From CAZNXJ01 sp964577115 (lineage in GTDB: Bacteria; Planctomycetota; Planctomycetia; Pirellulales; Pirellulaceae): DNA of 64,000 nt. The notes beneath the pieces are model-generated. The model was not told the origin of the DNA. It saw only the letters and a program-made list of their open reading frames with translations, and did no database searches. This document shows, in pieces, positions 18,901 through 27,351 of the stretch; position 1 is the stretch's first letter; each line of letters begins with the position of its first letter. The stretch lies in the NCBI GenBank assembly GCA_964577115.1, contig CAZNXJ010000024.1, positions 1-64,000 on the forward strand. The letters are read 5' to 3'. The position numbers and the translations under genes are program-made.

Positions 18901-19171
18901 CGCCATCCGCCACGCGCCGGAAACTCGAGCGCGCATCGATCTGATTGCGCGCCGTTTGCTTGCCCGGCCACTAACCGAAGAAGAACTCGCGATTGTCGCC
19001 GAGTCGCTTGCGGCTCTCGAGGCCCATTACGCTGCCCATCCGGACGATGCGCAGCAGCTTTTGACCGTGGGCGAAATGAAGCCGGCACCCAATATGGACA
19101 CCAGCACGCTCGCCGCATGGACGATGCTGACGAACGAGCTGATGAACTTGGATGAAGTGCTAAACAAGTAG
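15971..19171 (+). CDS. PSD1-family protein: cytochrome-like, DUF1549, LamG-like, DUF1553
   Basis: The product is 1066 aa. After a signal peptide ending near AAGTSAEE comes a planctomycete cytochrome-like domain with CLACHG (Cys56, Cys59, His60), a candidate haem-c site. DUF1549 spans about 160-370, starting NPIDRFILARLEAAG, and holds a second CxxCH, CAVCHDHKFDP. About 470-640 has a concanavalin A/LamG-like fold (FSCALWVKVPSG, WHHVVIAYDGS, IYDRALAESE). DUF1553 follows from about 745 (NRLGFAQWLLLPEHPLTARV) to the end. These proteins are specific to planctomycetes and relatives, and their reaction is unknown; a role in polysaccharide or sulfated glycan handling is often suggested. A DUF1501 gene follows after 94 nt, the usual pairing. 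Confidence 0.92.
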   Translation: MKSLTAIREKRISHAPVPRLAGCLLFVALFMSAAGTSAEERLKFNRDIRPILAENCLACHGPDSQQRKADLRVDLQESVVENGLIVPGDPDSSEFIRRILSDDEAEVMPPPSSHKKLTNQQKQLLVRWVKEGAEFQPHWSFIPPERPEPPAIRQESWVRNPIDRFILARLEAAGLSPAPEADRRTLARRVSLDLTGLPPSPADVEQFVNDTAPDAYERYVDKLLKSHHWGEHRARYWLDAARYADTHGIHFDNYREIWAYRDWVINAMNQNMPFDQFTIEQLAGDLLPNPTLDQLIATGFNRCNITTNEGGVIAEEYLVLYTRDRTETTSAVWLGLTANCAVCHDHKFDPLTQREFYEMAAFFNNTTQGAMDGNIKDTPPVVPVPLDEDRPRWEALPGEIAAAREAVDQRREAARSDFEEWLAAADAKAVEDMMPSDGLRGHLALSEGSGMQLAWFADGIAQTIQLAHPVTWQPGHVAAHALISSTDAAVEIPSAGDVEKDQPFSCALWVKVPSGVQSGALVARMDDQNDYRGWDVWIENYRVGSHLIHRWQDDAIKVVARDPLTPDQWHHVVIAYDGSAKASGVKIYVDGQAKAVDVFADALQNTIRTDVPFKVAQRHTSSRIANLGVQDVRIYDRALAESEARGLQLATRTLWLIAKPAAERTPEETGELFHWWLETLDQPYRQRSAMLASLEQEKAAIQARGTVAHIMQEKSEPPTAYVLFRGEYDQRREQVSADTPDVLPPMPAHLPRNRLGFAQWLLLPEHPLTARVTVNRFWQEVFGTGIVRTTEDFGITGEEPSHPELLDWLAVEFRESGWDVKAFFKLMVTSATYRQAAMITPEKLEKDRDNRLLSRGPRFRMDAEMIRDYALAASGLLVRRIGGPSVKPYQPDGVWEAVAMIGSNTRDYQQDSGPNLYRRSMYTFWKRSAPPASMDIFNAPSREVCTVRRERTNTPLQALATMNDPQFVEAARHLAQIAIRHAPETRARIDLIARRLLARPLTEEELAIVAESLAALEAHYAAHPDDAQQLLTVGEMKPAPNMDTSTLAAWTMLTNELMNLDEVLNK

Positions 19172-19265
19172 GAATTGGATCCCTCGTCGGACGTCGGGGG
19201 CGCGTGCGCTAGTGGCCCTGAACCCGAGACGCTTGGAAGACGGCATTACGCCGCGAGGTGACATC

Positions 19266-20720
19266 ATGGCTCATCCGTTTGAAGAGTACGTACAGCTCGA
19301 AACCCGGCGGCACTTTTTCGCGCGCGGCATGCATGCCGTTGGCTGGGCTGCGCTCGCGTCGCTGCTCGGCGAATCCACTGCCCGAGGTGGGTCGGCTCAG
19401 GAACTCCCGGGACGGTCGCATTTCCCGGGAAAAGCGAAACGTGTGATTTATCTGCACATGGTCGGCGGTCCTCCGCAAATGGACCTGTATGACTACAAGC
19501 CGCAGATGAACGAATGGTTCGATAAGGACCTGCCGGACACCGTGCGCATGGGGCAGCGGCTCACGACGATGACATCGGGGCAGGCACGCTTCCCGATCGC
19601 TCCCTCGAAGTTCAAGTTTGCCCAGCACGGCGAGTGCGGCATGTGGGTCAGTGAGCTGTTGCCGTACACGGCGCGGATGGTGGACGAAATGTGCTTCATT
19701 CGCAGCATGCATACCGAGGCGATCAACCACGAGCCGGCGATCACATATATGCAGACGGGTAACCAGATCACCGGGCGGCCCTGCCTCGGTTCGTGGGTCT
19801 CGTATGGGCTCGGTTCGGAGAATCACGACCTGCCGACGTTCGTCGTGCTCGTGGCGAAGTCAAGCAACACCGAGCAGGTTCAGGCGATCTCGGCACGGCT
19901 CTGGTCGTCCGGCTATCTGCCCGGCGAACATGCTGGCGTCGCGCTTCGCACGTCGGGCGATCCCATCCTGTACATCAATAATCCACCCGGAGTGCCCTCG
20001 TCCGTGCGCCGCCGAACGCTCGACGATCTGCGCCGACTCAACGAAATCACGTACCAGCAGATCGGAGATCCGGAGACCCACACGCGGATTCAGCAGTACG
20101 AACTGGCATTCCGCATGCAGTCGAGCGTGCCGGAACTAACGGACCTGGCGCAGGAAAGCGAAGCCACGTATCAGTTATACGGCGACGAGGCGCGCAAGCC
20201 GGGCACCTTCGCCAACACGATGCTACTCGCCCGCCGCATGGTCGAGCGCGGTGTGCGCTTCGTGCAGGTCTATCACAACAACTGGGATACGCATGCCAAC
20301 GTCGCCGGCCGCTTGCCCGACCAATGCCGTGACGTCGATCAGGCCTGCTGGGCTCTGGTGCAGGACCTCAAGTCGCGCGGCATGCTGGACGAGACGCTGA
20401 TTATTTGGGGCGGCGAGTTCGGCCGCACCATTTACTCGCAAGGTGGCCTGACCAAGGACAACTATGGGCGCGACCACCATCCGCGCTGTTACACGATGTG
20501 GATGGCCGGCGGCGGGGCCAAGGGAGGCACGATCTATGGGGAAACCGACGAGTTCTCCTACAACATCGTGCGTGACCCGGTCCACATCCGCGATTTCCAC
20601 GCCACAGTCCTGCACTTATTGGGGTTCGATCACGAACGCTTCACGGTCCGTTACCAGGGGCTCGACCAGCGGTTGACCGGCGTCGAACCCGCGCGCGTCG
20701 TGAAGGAACTGATCGCGTAA
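19266..20720 (+). CDS. DUF1501 (sulfatase-fold-like) secreted protein
   Basis: The product is 484 aa. The start at 19266 has GAGGTG about 8 nt upstream. The N-terminus TRRHFFARGMHAVGWAAL is a twin-arginine-type signal. VIYLHMVGGPPQMDLYDYKP is the family's first motif, then MCFIRSMHTEAINHEPA, QVYHNNWDTHANV, LIIWGGEFGRT and GRDHHPRCYTMWMAGGG, which carry the His/Asp residues thought to make an alkaline-phosphatase-like metal site. It is encoded directly after PSD1, and such pairs are presumed to be coexpressed and exported. Biochemical activity is unknown. A short GCCGGC inverted repeat starts right after the stop. Confidence 0.92.
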   Translation: MAHPFEEYVQLETRRHFFARGMHAVGWAALASLLGESTARGGSAQELPGRSHFPGKAKRVIYLHMVGGPPQMDLYDYKPQMNEWFDKDLPDTVRMGQRLTTMTSGQARFPIAPSKFKFAQHGECGMWVSELLPYTARMVDEMCFIRSMHTEAINHEPAITYMQTGNQITGRPCLGSWVSYGLGSENHDLPTFVVLVAKSSNTEQVQAISARLWSSGYLPGEHAGVALRTSGDPILYINNPPGVPSSVRRRTLDDLRRLNEITYQQIGDPETHTRIQQYELAFRMQSSVPELTDLAQESEATYQLYGDEARKPGTFANTMLLARRMVERGVRFVQVYHNNWDTHANVAGRLPDQCRDVDQACWALVQDLKSRGMLDETLIIWGGEFGRTIYSQGGLTKDNYGRDHHPRCYTMWMAGGGAKGGTIYGETDEFSYNIVRDPVHIRDFHATVLHLLGFDHERFTVRYQGLDQRLTGVEPARVVKELIA

Positions 20721-20741
20721 GCCGGCAGCGCTTCCGCCGGC
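20721..20741 (+). terminator. Short hairpin between convergent genes
   Basis: GCCGGC (20721-20726) and GCCGGC (20736-20741) form a 6-bp stem with a 9-nt loop, immediately after the DUF1501 stop and before the convergent PDZ gene end. There is no T tract, so termination is only a possibility. Confidence 0.3.
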
Positions 20742-20758
20742 GACGCCACACTCGGCGC

Positions 20759-21619
20759 TCAACGAACCGGTTCGAGATACACATCGACCGTTCCGTCGCC
20801 CGGTCGAAAGCGTTCAGGCCGATCGGTGGCGTAGAGCGTCCTGCCTCGGGCGTCAACAGTAGCCTCGATTCCGTAGCGGCCATTGTCGTCGATATCGCGA
20901 GTGCGGTAGCGCAATTGAAACTCCACCCGTTCTGATCTGGGGCTCGGAATGGTCGTCTCCGCGAGTACGGCGCCCGGCCGCCCGCGCCGCGAGAGTTCGA
21001 CGAGCCGTACGGTCAACGTCGAGAACAAGGGCGGGCGTTCGCCCTCGATCGGAAGATGAGCGCGTCCCACTACCACTTCAAACTCGCGATCGCCCGGCCG
21101 GTTGGGGAATCCGGGCCCGCCTGAGCCGGCCGGATCGAGCCGCACATTGATGTTCTGAAGTCGTCCGTTGCGGTGATTCCACACCAGTAGCCGCACGTCG
21201 CCGCGTGGACTGGCTCGCAATTGCAATTCGCGGCCGAGCCCGTAGAGGCGCCCGTTTACGAGCCCAACTTGGTAGCCATCGACAGACACAATGATGTCAT
21301 CACGTTCCAGGCCAGCGCGATCCGCGGCGGTGCGAGGATAGACACGTGTCACGAGCACTCCGGTATCCAGGTTCTCGGCAGAGATGCCAAGGAGCCAGCG
21401 GCGTGTGAGCCGGTCGGGCGGAAAGATTTGAGGCGCGAGCCGTCCTTCGCGGTCGCGCACACCCGCAGCGTCCCGATCGCGAGGCGTGCCCTGTCGTTCG
21501 AGCTGTTCAAGCTGCTCGAATTCGCTATCGGGCGTTCCATCGTCCGGTTGGGCATAGGCGGGGGCGGTCAGCAGGCCCAGTAATAGTCCGGCAGTTGCCA
21601 TCAGGAATTTTGCGCGCAT
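20759..21619 (-). CDS. Secreted PDZ protein with C-terminal YbaY/YscW-like domain
   Basis: The product is 286 aa. A signal peptide (FLMATAGLLLGLLTAPAYA) leads into an acidic linker, then a PDZ domain at about 80-160 with LLGISAENLDTGVLVTRVY, AADRAGLERDDIIVSVDG and a peptide-binding region resembling HtrA PDZs, but with no protease domain. The last 110 residues (STLTVRLVELSRRGRPGAV, VEFQLRYRTRDIDDNGRYG) fit the YbaY/YscW-like beta-sandwich of outer-membrane pilotin-like lipoproteins. The protein lacks a lipobox Cys. It may be a periplasmic scaffold or sorting factor. I chose the ATG at 21619, where the signal peptide begins. Confidence 0.72.
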   Translation of the reverse strand: MRAKFLMATAGLLLGLLTAPAYAQPDDGTPDSEFEQLEQLERQGTPRDRDAAGVRDREGRLAPQIFPPDRLTRRWLLGISAENLDTGVLVTRVYPRTAADRAGLERDDIIVSVDGYQVGLVNGRLYGLGRELQLRASPRGDVRLLVWNHRNGRLQNINVRLDPAGSGGPGFPNRPGDREFEVVVGRAHLPIEGERPPLFSTLTVRLVELSRRGRPGAVLAETTIPSPRSERVEFQLRYRTRDIDDNGRYGIEATVDARGRTLYATDRPERFRPGDGTVDVYLEPVR

Positions 21620-21903
21620 GGTATAAGCCTCCGCTTCAGGTGGTCGGGGAACACCGTGCCGCGCCCGGCGGGCCGCGGCACCGACGCGTTTTCGGTAGCA
21701 AGGCAAAGGGTGCGCCAGTCGAGCGGTTCCGCAGCAGGATCACGGCGCGGCCCGACAATTTTCCTAGTTCGCCGATCTCTCTTGTGTTGCCGTCCGAGGC
21801 GCGCTATAACCACGAGCCGTGCGGCTGTAGGACGTGAGGCTGCGCAGGATTGGGGCAAATCTTTCGAGCCACCGGTCTGAACTAACCGCTGGATGGCGAG
21901 GGA

Positions 21904-23025
21904 ATGCTTGAAATGCGGTCCGTCGTAATCGACGTCGAGCGTTTGCGCGTACTGAATTGCGGCCTGGGTCGTTTTTCGCTGCACCTGGGAACGGCGCTCC
22001 GTGCGGCGGCGCCTCCCGAATTCCGGACGATCTTCCTGCTTCCGCCGCAGCCCCCGCCGGAATTCGACGCGGGTAAGGATGCGATTGTCGCCCGTCCCTG
22101 GCGGAAAGAATCCGTCGTCCGCTGGCTGCGGCCCTGGGCCGTTCCGGTAGGACTCGAACAATCGTGCAGTCTGTGGCACGTGTCGCATCAGGATTCCAAA
22201 TACTGGCCGCTCCGCCTCTCGACGCCGGTGCTGCTGACAATCCACGACTTGAACTTCCTGCACGAACGGCCGGCGTCGGATATTCCCCGCTGTCTGCGAA
22301 AGATACAGCGCCGCGTCGATCGCGCTCAGGCGATTGCCACCGTCTCGGACTTTTCCGCCCAGCAGATCCGCGACCATCTTGACCTCGGCAACAAGCCACT
22401 CCGCGTCATCTACAACGGACTCTCGGCGCCGCGGCTGAGCCAATCGCGGCGGCCGGATTTTCTGCCGCCCGGTCCATTTCTGTTCACGATCGGCGACATC
22501 ACGGCGAAGAAAAACTTCCATGTGCTCCTCGATATGCTCGAGCACTTGCCAGACCACCATCTGGTAATCGCCGGTCGCAAGGCTGACCGGTATGCGCGGT
22601 ACATCGAGAGCGAGGTCGCTCGGCGACGCGCCCAGGACCGCATCTATCTTCCGGGCGAGATCCCCGATGATGTCCGGCAATGGCTATACGAGAATTGTGA
22701 CGCATTCATGTTTCCTTCCATTGCCGAAGGCTTCGGCCTGCCCGTCATCGAAGCAATGAGCTTCGGTAAACCGGTCTTCCTTGCACACTCGACCAGCCTA
22801 CCCGAGATCGGCGGCAAGCACGCGTTCTACTGGACGAACTTCGAACCGGCTGCGATGGCTCGGCGCCTGCTCGAAGGCATCCGCGCCGCAGAGCGCAATC
22901 CGCGCTTCGCCGACGAATGCCGAGCCCACGCGGGCCGTTTCTCGTGGGAGCGGGCTGCGCAGGACTACCTGCAATACTACCGCGATATTCTGGATGCTGC
23001 GGGCGAAATGCGACGCGCAGCATAG
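21904..23025 (+). CDS. GT4-family glycosyltransferase (mannosyltransferase-like)
   Basis: The product is 373 aa. The C-terminal GT-B domain contains PFLFTIGDITAKKNFHVLL, then MFPSIAEGFGLPVIEAMSF with the E-x7-E motif, and FLAHSTSLPEIGGKHAFYW, the pattern of GT4 mannosyltransferase relatives. The N-terminal half has VLLTIHDLNFLHERP and AIATVSDFSAQQIR, usual for the same family. It is preceded by about 280 nt of noncoding DNA, divergent from the PDZ gene, and followed by 575 nt without a gene, so it seems to be a single-gene unit. Acceptor unknown. The start may be ATG 21904 or the second ATG (MRSVVID). Confidence 0.88.
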   Translation: MLEMRSVVIDVERLRVLNCGLGRFSLHLGTALRAAAPPEFRTIFLLPPQPPPEFDAGKDAIVARPWRKESVVRWLRPWAVPVGLEQSCSLWHVSHQDSKYWPLRLSTPVLLTIHDLNFLHERPASDIPRCLRKIQRRVDRAQAIATVSDFSAQQIRDHLDLGNKPLRVIYNGLSAPRLSQSRRPDFLPPGPFLFTIGDITAKKNFHVLLDMLEHLPDHHLVIAGRKADRYARYIESEVARRRAQDRIYLPGEIPDDVRQWLYENCDAFMFPSIAEGFGLPVIEAMSFGKPVFLAHSTSLPEIGGKHAFYWTNFEPAAMARRLLEGIRAAERNPRFADECRAHAGRFSWERAAQDYLQYYRDILDAAGEMRRAA

Positions 23026-23600
23026 CGCAGCCAAGTATTCCCAGCGCGTTGGCCTCCCATCCGGCGCGCATACCAGCGCGCAGGAACCTCGCCTCGCCGC
23101 CTATCCACTCCGGATGCGTTCCCCCTTAAAACGATCATTCCGTTTTGTCCGGGCCGTTTGGGGGGTAACAGGGGCGCATGGCATCCGCTATAATCGCCGA
23201 GCGATGGGGAACGTTTTCACGGGCGTTCCCCCTGAACCGTTCGATCTAACACCTGACGATTGCCTGACAGTCAACGAACGTACCTCGTCGCGATTCCGTT
23301 TGGCGAGGTCGCGCGACCGAAACGACAACCAGCCTTGCCCGGGCAGCGCAGCGCTGACAGAGCCAAAGCAGCGCGTGAGGAAGAGGCGGACGTCGCATTG
23401 CGGTAAGCCATTGAACCGATTCCTGGTTAAGGATAGCCAGAAGCATACGGCGCGTGTCGTAGTGCCTCTGGAACAACTTGGCTGACTCCCGTCACCTCAT
23501 CGGCAATTGACCGCGCACCCCGGTTCTCTGAAATCCGGGAGGCTCGGGGGGCAAATAGCAAATCGCGCTTATTACTGAGCGTGGCCGAGGGAGGTATGTC
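23026..23600. other. Noncoding stretch with a TATAAT hexamer and a small hairpin
   Basis: No frame carries domain motifs. A TATAAT lies at 23188-23193 without a good -35 at normal spacing. Twelve nt later GGGGAACG (23205-23212) and CGTTCCCC (23223-23230) form an 8-bp stem with a 10-nt loop. The combination could be a promoter followed by a structured transcript start, or chance. The region upstream of 23601 contains GAGGGAGG, the ribosome-binding site of the response regulator gene. Confidence 0.4.
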
Positions 23601-24026
23601 ATGCGATCGGGGAATACACACCTCTCGACGGCGACTCCGCCGTCAAGGGCACCGGAAGCCGGGCGACGAATCCTCGTTGTCGACGACAATTCCGACGCGG
23701 CCGATACCCTCGCGATGCTGCTGCGTTTGCAGGGCAATGAGGTCCGCACGTCGTATAGTGGCGCTGCCGCGCTGGAAGTCGTCCATGAATTCCTGCCCGA
23801 TATCGTGTTTCTCGATCTCGCCATGCCTGGGATGAGCGGTTTTGAAGTCGCCGCTCGGCTGCGCGCCACGCCAGAACATGCGAGCATTTTTCTCGTTGCC
23901 GTCTCGGGATATGCTCAGGAATCTGATCGACGCCGCTCGCGGGAAGTTGGCTTCGACGACCACCTCGTGAAGCCCACCGATCCGGCACTGATCAGCGCGC
24001 TGCTAGCGGGCCCGCGCAGCCCCTGA
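23601..24026 (+). CDS. Single-domain response regulator (CheY-like)
   Basis: The product is 141 aa consisting of one receiver domain after a roughly 20-residue Ser/Pro-rich tail. Acidic pocket Asp28-Asp29 lie in LVVDDN, the phosphoacceptor Asp72 in IVFLDLAMPGMSG, Ser102 in VAVSGYA (Ser at the switch position) and the conserved Lys124 in DHLVKP. There is no output domain, so it must act by protein contact. GAGGGAGG lies about 6 nt before the start. No histidine kinase gene is nearby, so it is an orphan partner for a hybrid kinase elsewhere; the sequence family resembles receiver domains fused to or paired with hybrid kinases in planctomycetes. Confidence 0.9.
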   Translation: MRSGNTHLSTATPPSRAPEAGRRILVVDDNSDAADTLAMLLRLQGNEVRTSYSGAAALEVVHEFLPDIVFLDLAMPGMSGFEVAARLRATPEHASIFLVAVSGYAQESDRRRSREVGFDDHLVKPTDPALISALLAGPRSP

Positions 24027-24269
24027 AGGCGCCTTCCGCCGCGTCCCAACGGCGTGGTCAGGTGACAGCCATTGTGAACCGCCCGGGACCAAGGTTTCCC
24101 GTACGTTTTTCCCTAAGATCCGCTAGGACATAGGCGATGCGCACTGGTACGACGATTGCATCGCAGACACTCGGTTTGAGCCGGTGAGGTGCAGGCGGGC
24201 GCAATCGCGCCCATCTCGAGCCGATGGAAAACACCCGATTTTCGGTCGTTCCGGTTATGGAGAGACACC

Positions 24270-24482
24270 ATGAAGATTCCGACCTTCTGCACGTTGACTT
24301 CTCTTGTCGGCTTAGCACTCGCATCACACCCGGCGTTTGAGTCAACGCGCGTCCAGGAAGTGCTTCAAGAACAAAGCGGCTACGTACACGTACCCGACCT
24401 TGTTGCGGAAGGTGCGGTGCTAAATCTCGAGACGGATCTCCCGGAACCTCTCGGGCCCGTCGCCGACGCTGACGTCCAATAG
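24270..24482 (+). CDS. Small secreted hypothetical protein
   Basis: A 70-aa frame starts at ATG 24270, with GGAGAG about 6 nt upstream. The first 20 residues (MKIPTFCTLTSLVGLALASH) form a plausible signal peptide or single membrane helix. The rest is short and acidic (ESTRVQEVLQEQSG, LNLETDLPEP, VADADVQ). I do not recognise a family. The good ribosome-binding site, signal-like start and strong hairpin 17 nt after the stop support a real gene; the frame is otherwise short enough to be chance. Confidence 0.5.
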   Translation: MKIPTFCTLTSLVGLALASHPAFESTRVQEVLQEQSGYVHVPDLVAEGAVLNLETDLPEPLGPVADADVQ

Positions 24483-24498
24483 GATCGGCGAATGCATC

Positions 24499-24549
24499 GA
24501 GCTACGGGGCGAGCTGTGGCGGACCATTTCCCGCTCCGCCCCGTGGCTC
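24499..24549 (+). terminator. 13-bp-stem hairpin after the small secreted gene
   Basis: GAGCTACGGGGCG (24499-24511) pairs with CGCCCCGTGGCTC (24537-24549), including one G-U pair, around a 25-nt loop. It sits 17 nt past the stop at 24482. There is no U tract, so it may act as a Rho-aided terminator or a 3' stabiliser. Confidence 0.5.
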
Positions 24550-24672
24550 GGATGCCGCTCTGTCCTCCTGTCTTCCCCCGATCCCGCCCGTGCGGTTGAC
24601 AGTTCCCAAGTGGACGCGGGCGCGCATCTCTTACCCCCCTCCGTAGAGAGACTTCGCCAGCGCTCGGCTCCT

Positions 24673-27351
24673 CTAAAGCTGAGGCAATTTCTTCCGCTGC
24701 TCGAAGAACCCCTCCCAGGGATCGCGCCGCAGCGAACGGAGACGCGCGGGGACATTGTCCACTCGATACTGATCCGGTCGAAGGTCGTTCGTTAATTCAT
24801 CCCAGCGCAGCGGCGTCGCGACGGGAGCCCCGCTTCGGGCTCGTGTCGAATAGGAGGCAATTGCCGTGGCGCCGTACGCGTTGCGCAGGAAGTCGATGAA
24901 CACCTTGCCGCGCCGCACGGCCTTGCTGGCTTTCATGACGTACTTCTCGGGACTTTCGTGGACGAGTTGTCGCGCGATCTCGCGACTGAAGTCCTTGGCT
25001 TCGTCCCACGAGCTGTACCGCCCTATGGGCATCACGACGTGCAGTCCCTTGCCGCCCGACGTGCGAACGTAAGTGACTCGGTCGAGCTGCTCGAGCAACT
25101 CGCGGATTCGCCGGGCACCGTCGAGCACATCTTCCCAACGACTGTTTTCTCCTGGATCGAGATCCCAGATGATCCGGTCGGGGCGATCGAGCCGGTCACT
25201 TCGTGAGCCCCACGGATGCAGCTCCAAAACGCCGATTTGAACGAGCGCCACCAAGCCCGCGGCATTGCGGAGCGAAACATAAACTCCCTTACGGCCCTTC
25301 TCGTCCACCTCAACCGGTTTCAGGACGTCCGGCATCTCTTCACGAAAATGCTTCTGATAAAAGCACTCGTGCTGCGCGCCGCGGGGGCAGCGCACCAAGG
25401 TCAGCGGGCGATCGACGACATGTGGTAATATCCAATCCGCAATACTGAGGTAGTACTCGGCCAGATCCCGTTTTGTGAGTCCCTGCTCCGGGTAGAGCTC
25501 ACGGTCCGGATTCGTAAGCCGCACGCCCTCATAAACGGCGACCACCTCAGCGTTCGCACGCCCTCGGGGTAGCGAGCCGGACGGAGCGGAACGACGCTTG
25601 GTTGCCGAGGCGGCAGTGGGAGTTGGAGGATCGCCGCTTTCCATTTCTCTCGTTACCTCCTTCGCGGGCTTGTCTTCGCGAAGTCCTTGAAAAGACGGAT
25701 GGCGCAAGCGTCCATCCTGGGTCCAGCCAGAGAACTCGATCTCCGCCACGAGCTCAGGCTTGACCCACGTCACACCTTTGCACTCGGCCGGTCGCGGCGG
25801 CTGATCGAATGGGTTATCTCGCGTTGCGTACTCTCCTAGCCGCTCGGCCAGCTCTTCCAAGGACTCCTGCGTGAACCCTGTCCCGACGCGCCCGCAATAG
25901 ACGAGCTGTTTCTGATCGTAATAGCCGAGCAGTAAGGCGCCGAAGCCTTGTCGCGAGCCTCGGGGCGCCGTGTAGCCGCCTATGACGAATTCCTGCCGCT
26001 TGAGGCATTTAATCTTTAACCACGCCGGCGAACGCTGCGACTCGTAGCGGCTGTCGGCCCGTTTCGAAACAATACCCTCGGCTTTGAGCCGGCACGTTTG
26101 CCTGAACACCTCGCGGCCGTTTCCTTGAATGTGATCGCTATAACGGACGATTCCGGAATTGCCGGGGAAATGTTCGGCAAGCAGCTTCCGGAGCACCTGT
26201 TTGCGATCCACAAGCGGCACCGCGCGCAGGTCGTAGCCGGCGGCGTATGGCAGATCGAAGACGTAATAGACCAACCGGTCATTCCGTCCTCCCTTCATCG
26301 AATTCTGCAGCATTTGAAAATCCGAGACACCGTCGTCGTTCAACGCCACCACTTCACCATCAAGCAGCACATCGTCGAGGCGCACTCGCCGGAGCGCCTC
26401 CGCGACGGGCGGAAAGCGGTCGGTCCAGTCATGGTGATTCCGTGTCAGCAGCTTCACTTTTCCATCGCGGATCAGCGCAAGCACCCGGTAACCATCCCAC
26501 TTCAATTCGTGGAGCCACTCGTCGCCCTCGGGTACTTCGGAGGCGAGCGTCGCTTTCATCACGGCCGGTCTATCGGGGCTGGCTCCCTTCCGTGCGTCTG
26601 GCAGAGCGGCGAGTTCGGAGCGCCATTGACGCTGCGTCGCTCGTTTCATCCCAGATCGCGGCACCAGCGTCTGGTGTTTGGTGGTTCGCTTTTCGCGTTT
26701 CACGCCGTTGTTCGATGGAACGTTGTTGGATTGCTCGCCGCCCGAAGTCCACACCCGGTCGGAGGCGGCGGCGATTTCGTCGAGCGACCGGCCACTCAGC
26801 ACGCTCAGCGGCTGCTCGACGGTCACCTTGTATTTCGAGGCTGGACGCGCGAACTCGTCGCGGCCCTTGATGAGCAGCCAATTCCTATCGTCGCCGTTTC
26901 GGCCCTGGATGCGGACGAGCGTCCAGGTGCCGGCGAGCTTCTCTCCGTGGAGCGAAAAACGTAGTTTTCCACGTGCATAATCGCGCTCCGGGTCACTTTC
27001 CGGCTCCCACGTACCGCAATCCCAAACCATGACGGTTCCACCGCCGTATTCGCCTTCGGGAATAGTGCCTTCGAACGTGCCGTATTCGACCGGATGGTCT
27101 TCGACGTGGACTGCGAGGACCCGGTCGCGCGGATCCAGGCTCGGCCCCTTCGGCACCGCCCAGCTCTTCAGCACTCCGCCTAGTTCGAGCCGAAAATCGT
27201 AATGCAGTTGGCGTGCGGCATGCTTTTGAACGACGAATGACCGACCGCTCGTCTTTGGCTTGGCCTGCCCGCGTGGTTCGGGCGTGCGCTGAAAATCCCG
27301 TTTGCGGTGATATTCAGATAAATGGCCGCGTTTGGACGCTTTCTTCTTCAA
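24673..27351 (-). CDS. ligD: Multifunctional DNA ligase D (phosphoesterase-ligase-polymerase)
   Basis: The product is 892 aa with all three NHEJ activities. An N-terminal 3'-phosphoesterase domain (about 35-190) has QKHAARQLHYDFRLEL and WAVPKGPS. The central ATP-dependent ligase (about 260-560) has the nucleotidyl-accepting Lys284 in ELKWDGYRV, LDGEVVAL, VSKRADSRYES and PAWLKIKC. The C-terminal archaeo-eukaryotic primase-type polymerase (about 610-880) has WDLDPGE with the catalytic aspartates and KGLHVVMPI. The order PE-Lig-Pol matches the Pseudomonas-type arrangement rather than the mycobacterial Pol-PE-Lig. It should repair double-strand breaks with Ku, but no ku gene is in this window. 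Divergent from the DUF4383 gene. Confidence 0.95.
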   Translation of the reverse strand: MKKKASKRGHLSEYHRKRDFQRTPEPRGQAKPKTSGRSFVVQKHAARQLHYDFRLELGGVLKSWAVPKGPSLDPRDRVLAVHVEDHPVEYGTFEGTIPEGEYGGGTVMVWDCGTWEPESDPERDYARGKLRFSLHGEKLAGTWTLVRIQGRNGDDRNWLLIKGRDEFARPASKYKVTVEQPLSVLSGRSLDEIAAASDRVWTSGGEQSNNVPSNNGVKREKRTTKHQTLVPRSGMKRATQRQWRSELAALPDARKGASPDRPAVMKATLASEVPEGDEWLHELKWDGYRVLALIRDGKVKLLTRNHHDWTDRFPPVAEALRRVRLDDVLLDGEVVALNDDGVSDFQMLQNSMKGGRNDRLVYYVFDLPYAAGYDLRAVPLVDRKQVLRKLLAEHFPGNSGIVRYSDHIQGNGREVFRQTCRLKAEGIVSKRADSRYESQRSPAWLKIKCLKRQEFVIGGYTAPRGSRQGFGALLLGYYDQKQLVYCGRVGTGFTQESLEELAERLGEYATRDNPFDQPPRPAECKGVTWVKPELVAEIEFSGWTQDGRLRHPSFQGLREDKPAKEVTREMESGDPPTPTAASATKRRSAPSGSLPRGRANAEVVAVYEGVRLTNPDRELYPEQGLTKRDLAEYYLSIADWILPHVVDRPLTLVRCPRGAQHECFYQKHFREEMPDVLKPVEVDEKGRKGVYVSLRNAAGLVALVQIGVLELHPWGSRSDRLDRPDRIIWDLDPGENSRWEDVLDGARRIRELLEQLDRVTYVRTSGGKGLHVVMPIGRYSSWDEAKDFSREIARQLVHESPEKYVMKASKAVRRGKVFIDFLRNAYGATAIASYSTRARSGAPVATPLRWDELTNDLRPDQYRVDNVPARLRSLRRDPWEGFFEQRKKLPQL

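Noticed and set aside
23188..23193. Perfect TATAAT as a promoter
   Set aside because: No matching -35 at 16-18 nt spacing; kept only as a note in the intergenic entry.
26098..26964. 288-codon plus-strand frame opposite ligD
   Set aside because: It lies fully inside the ligase and phosphoesterase domains of LigD and shows no motif.
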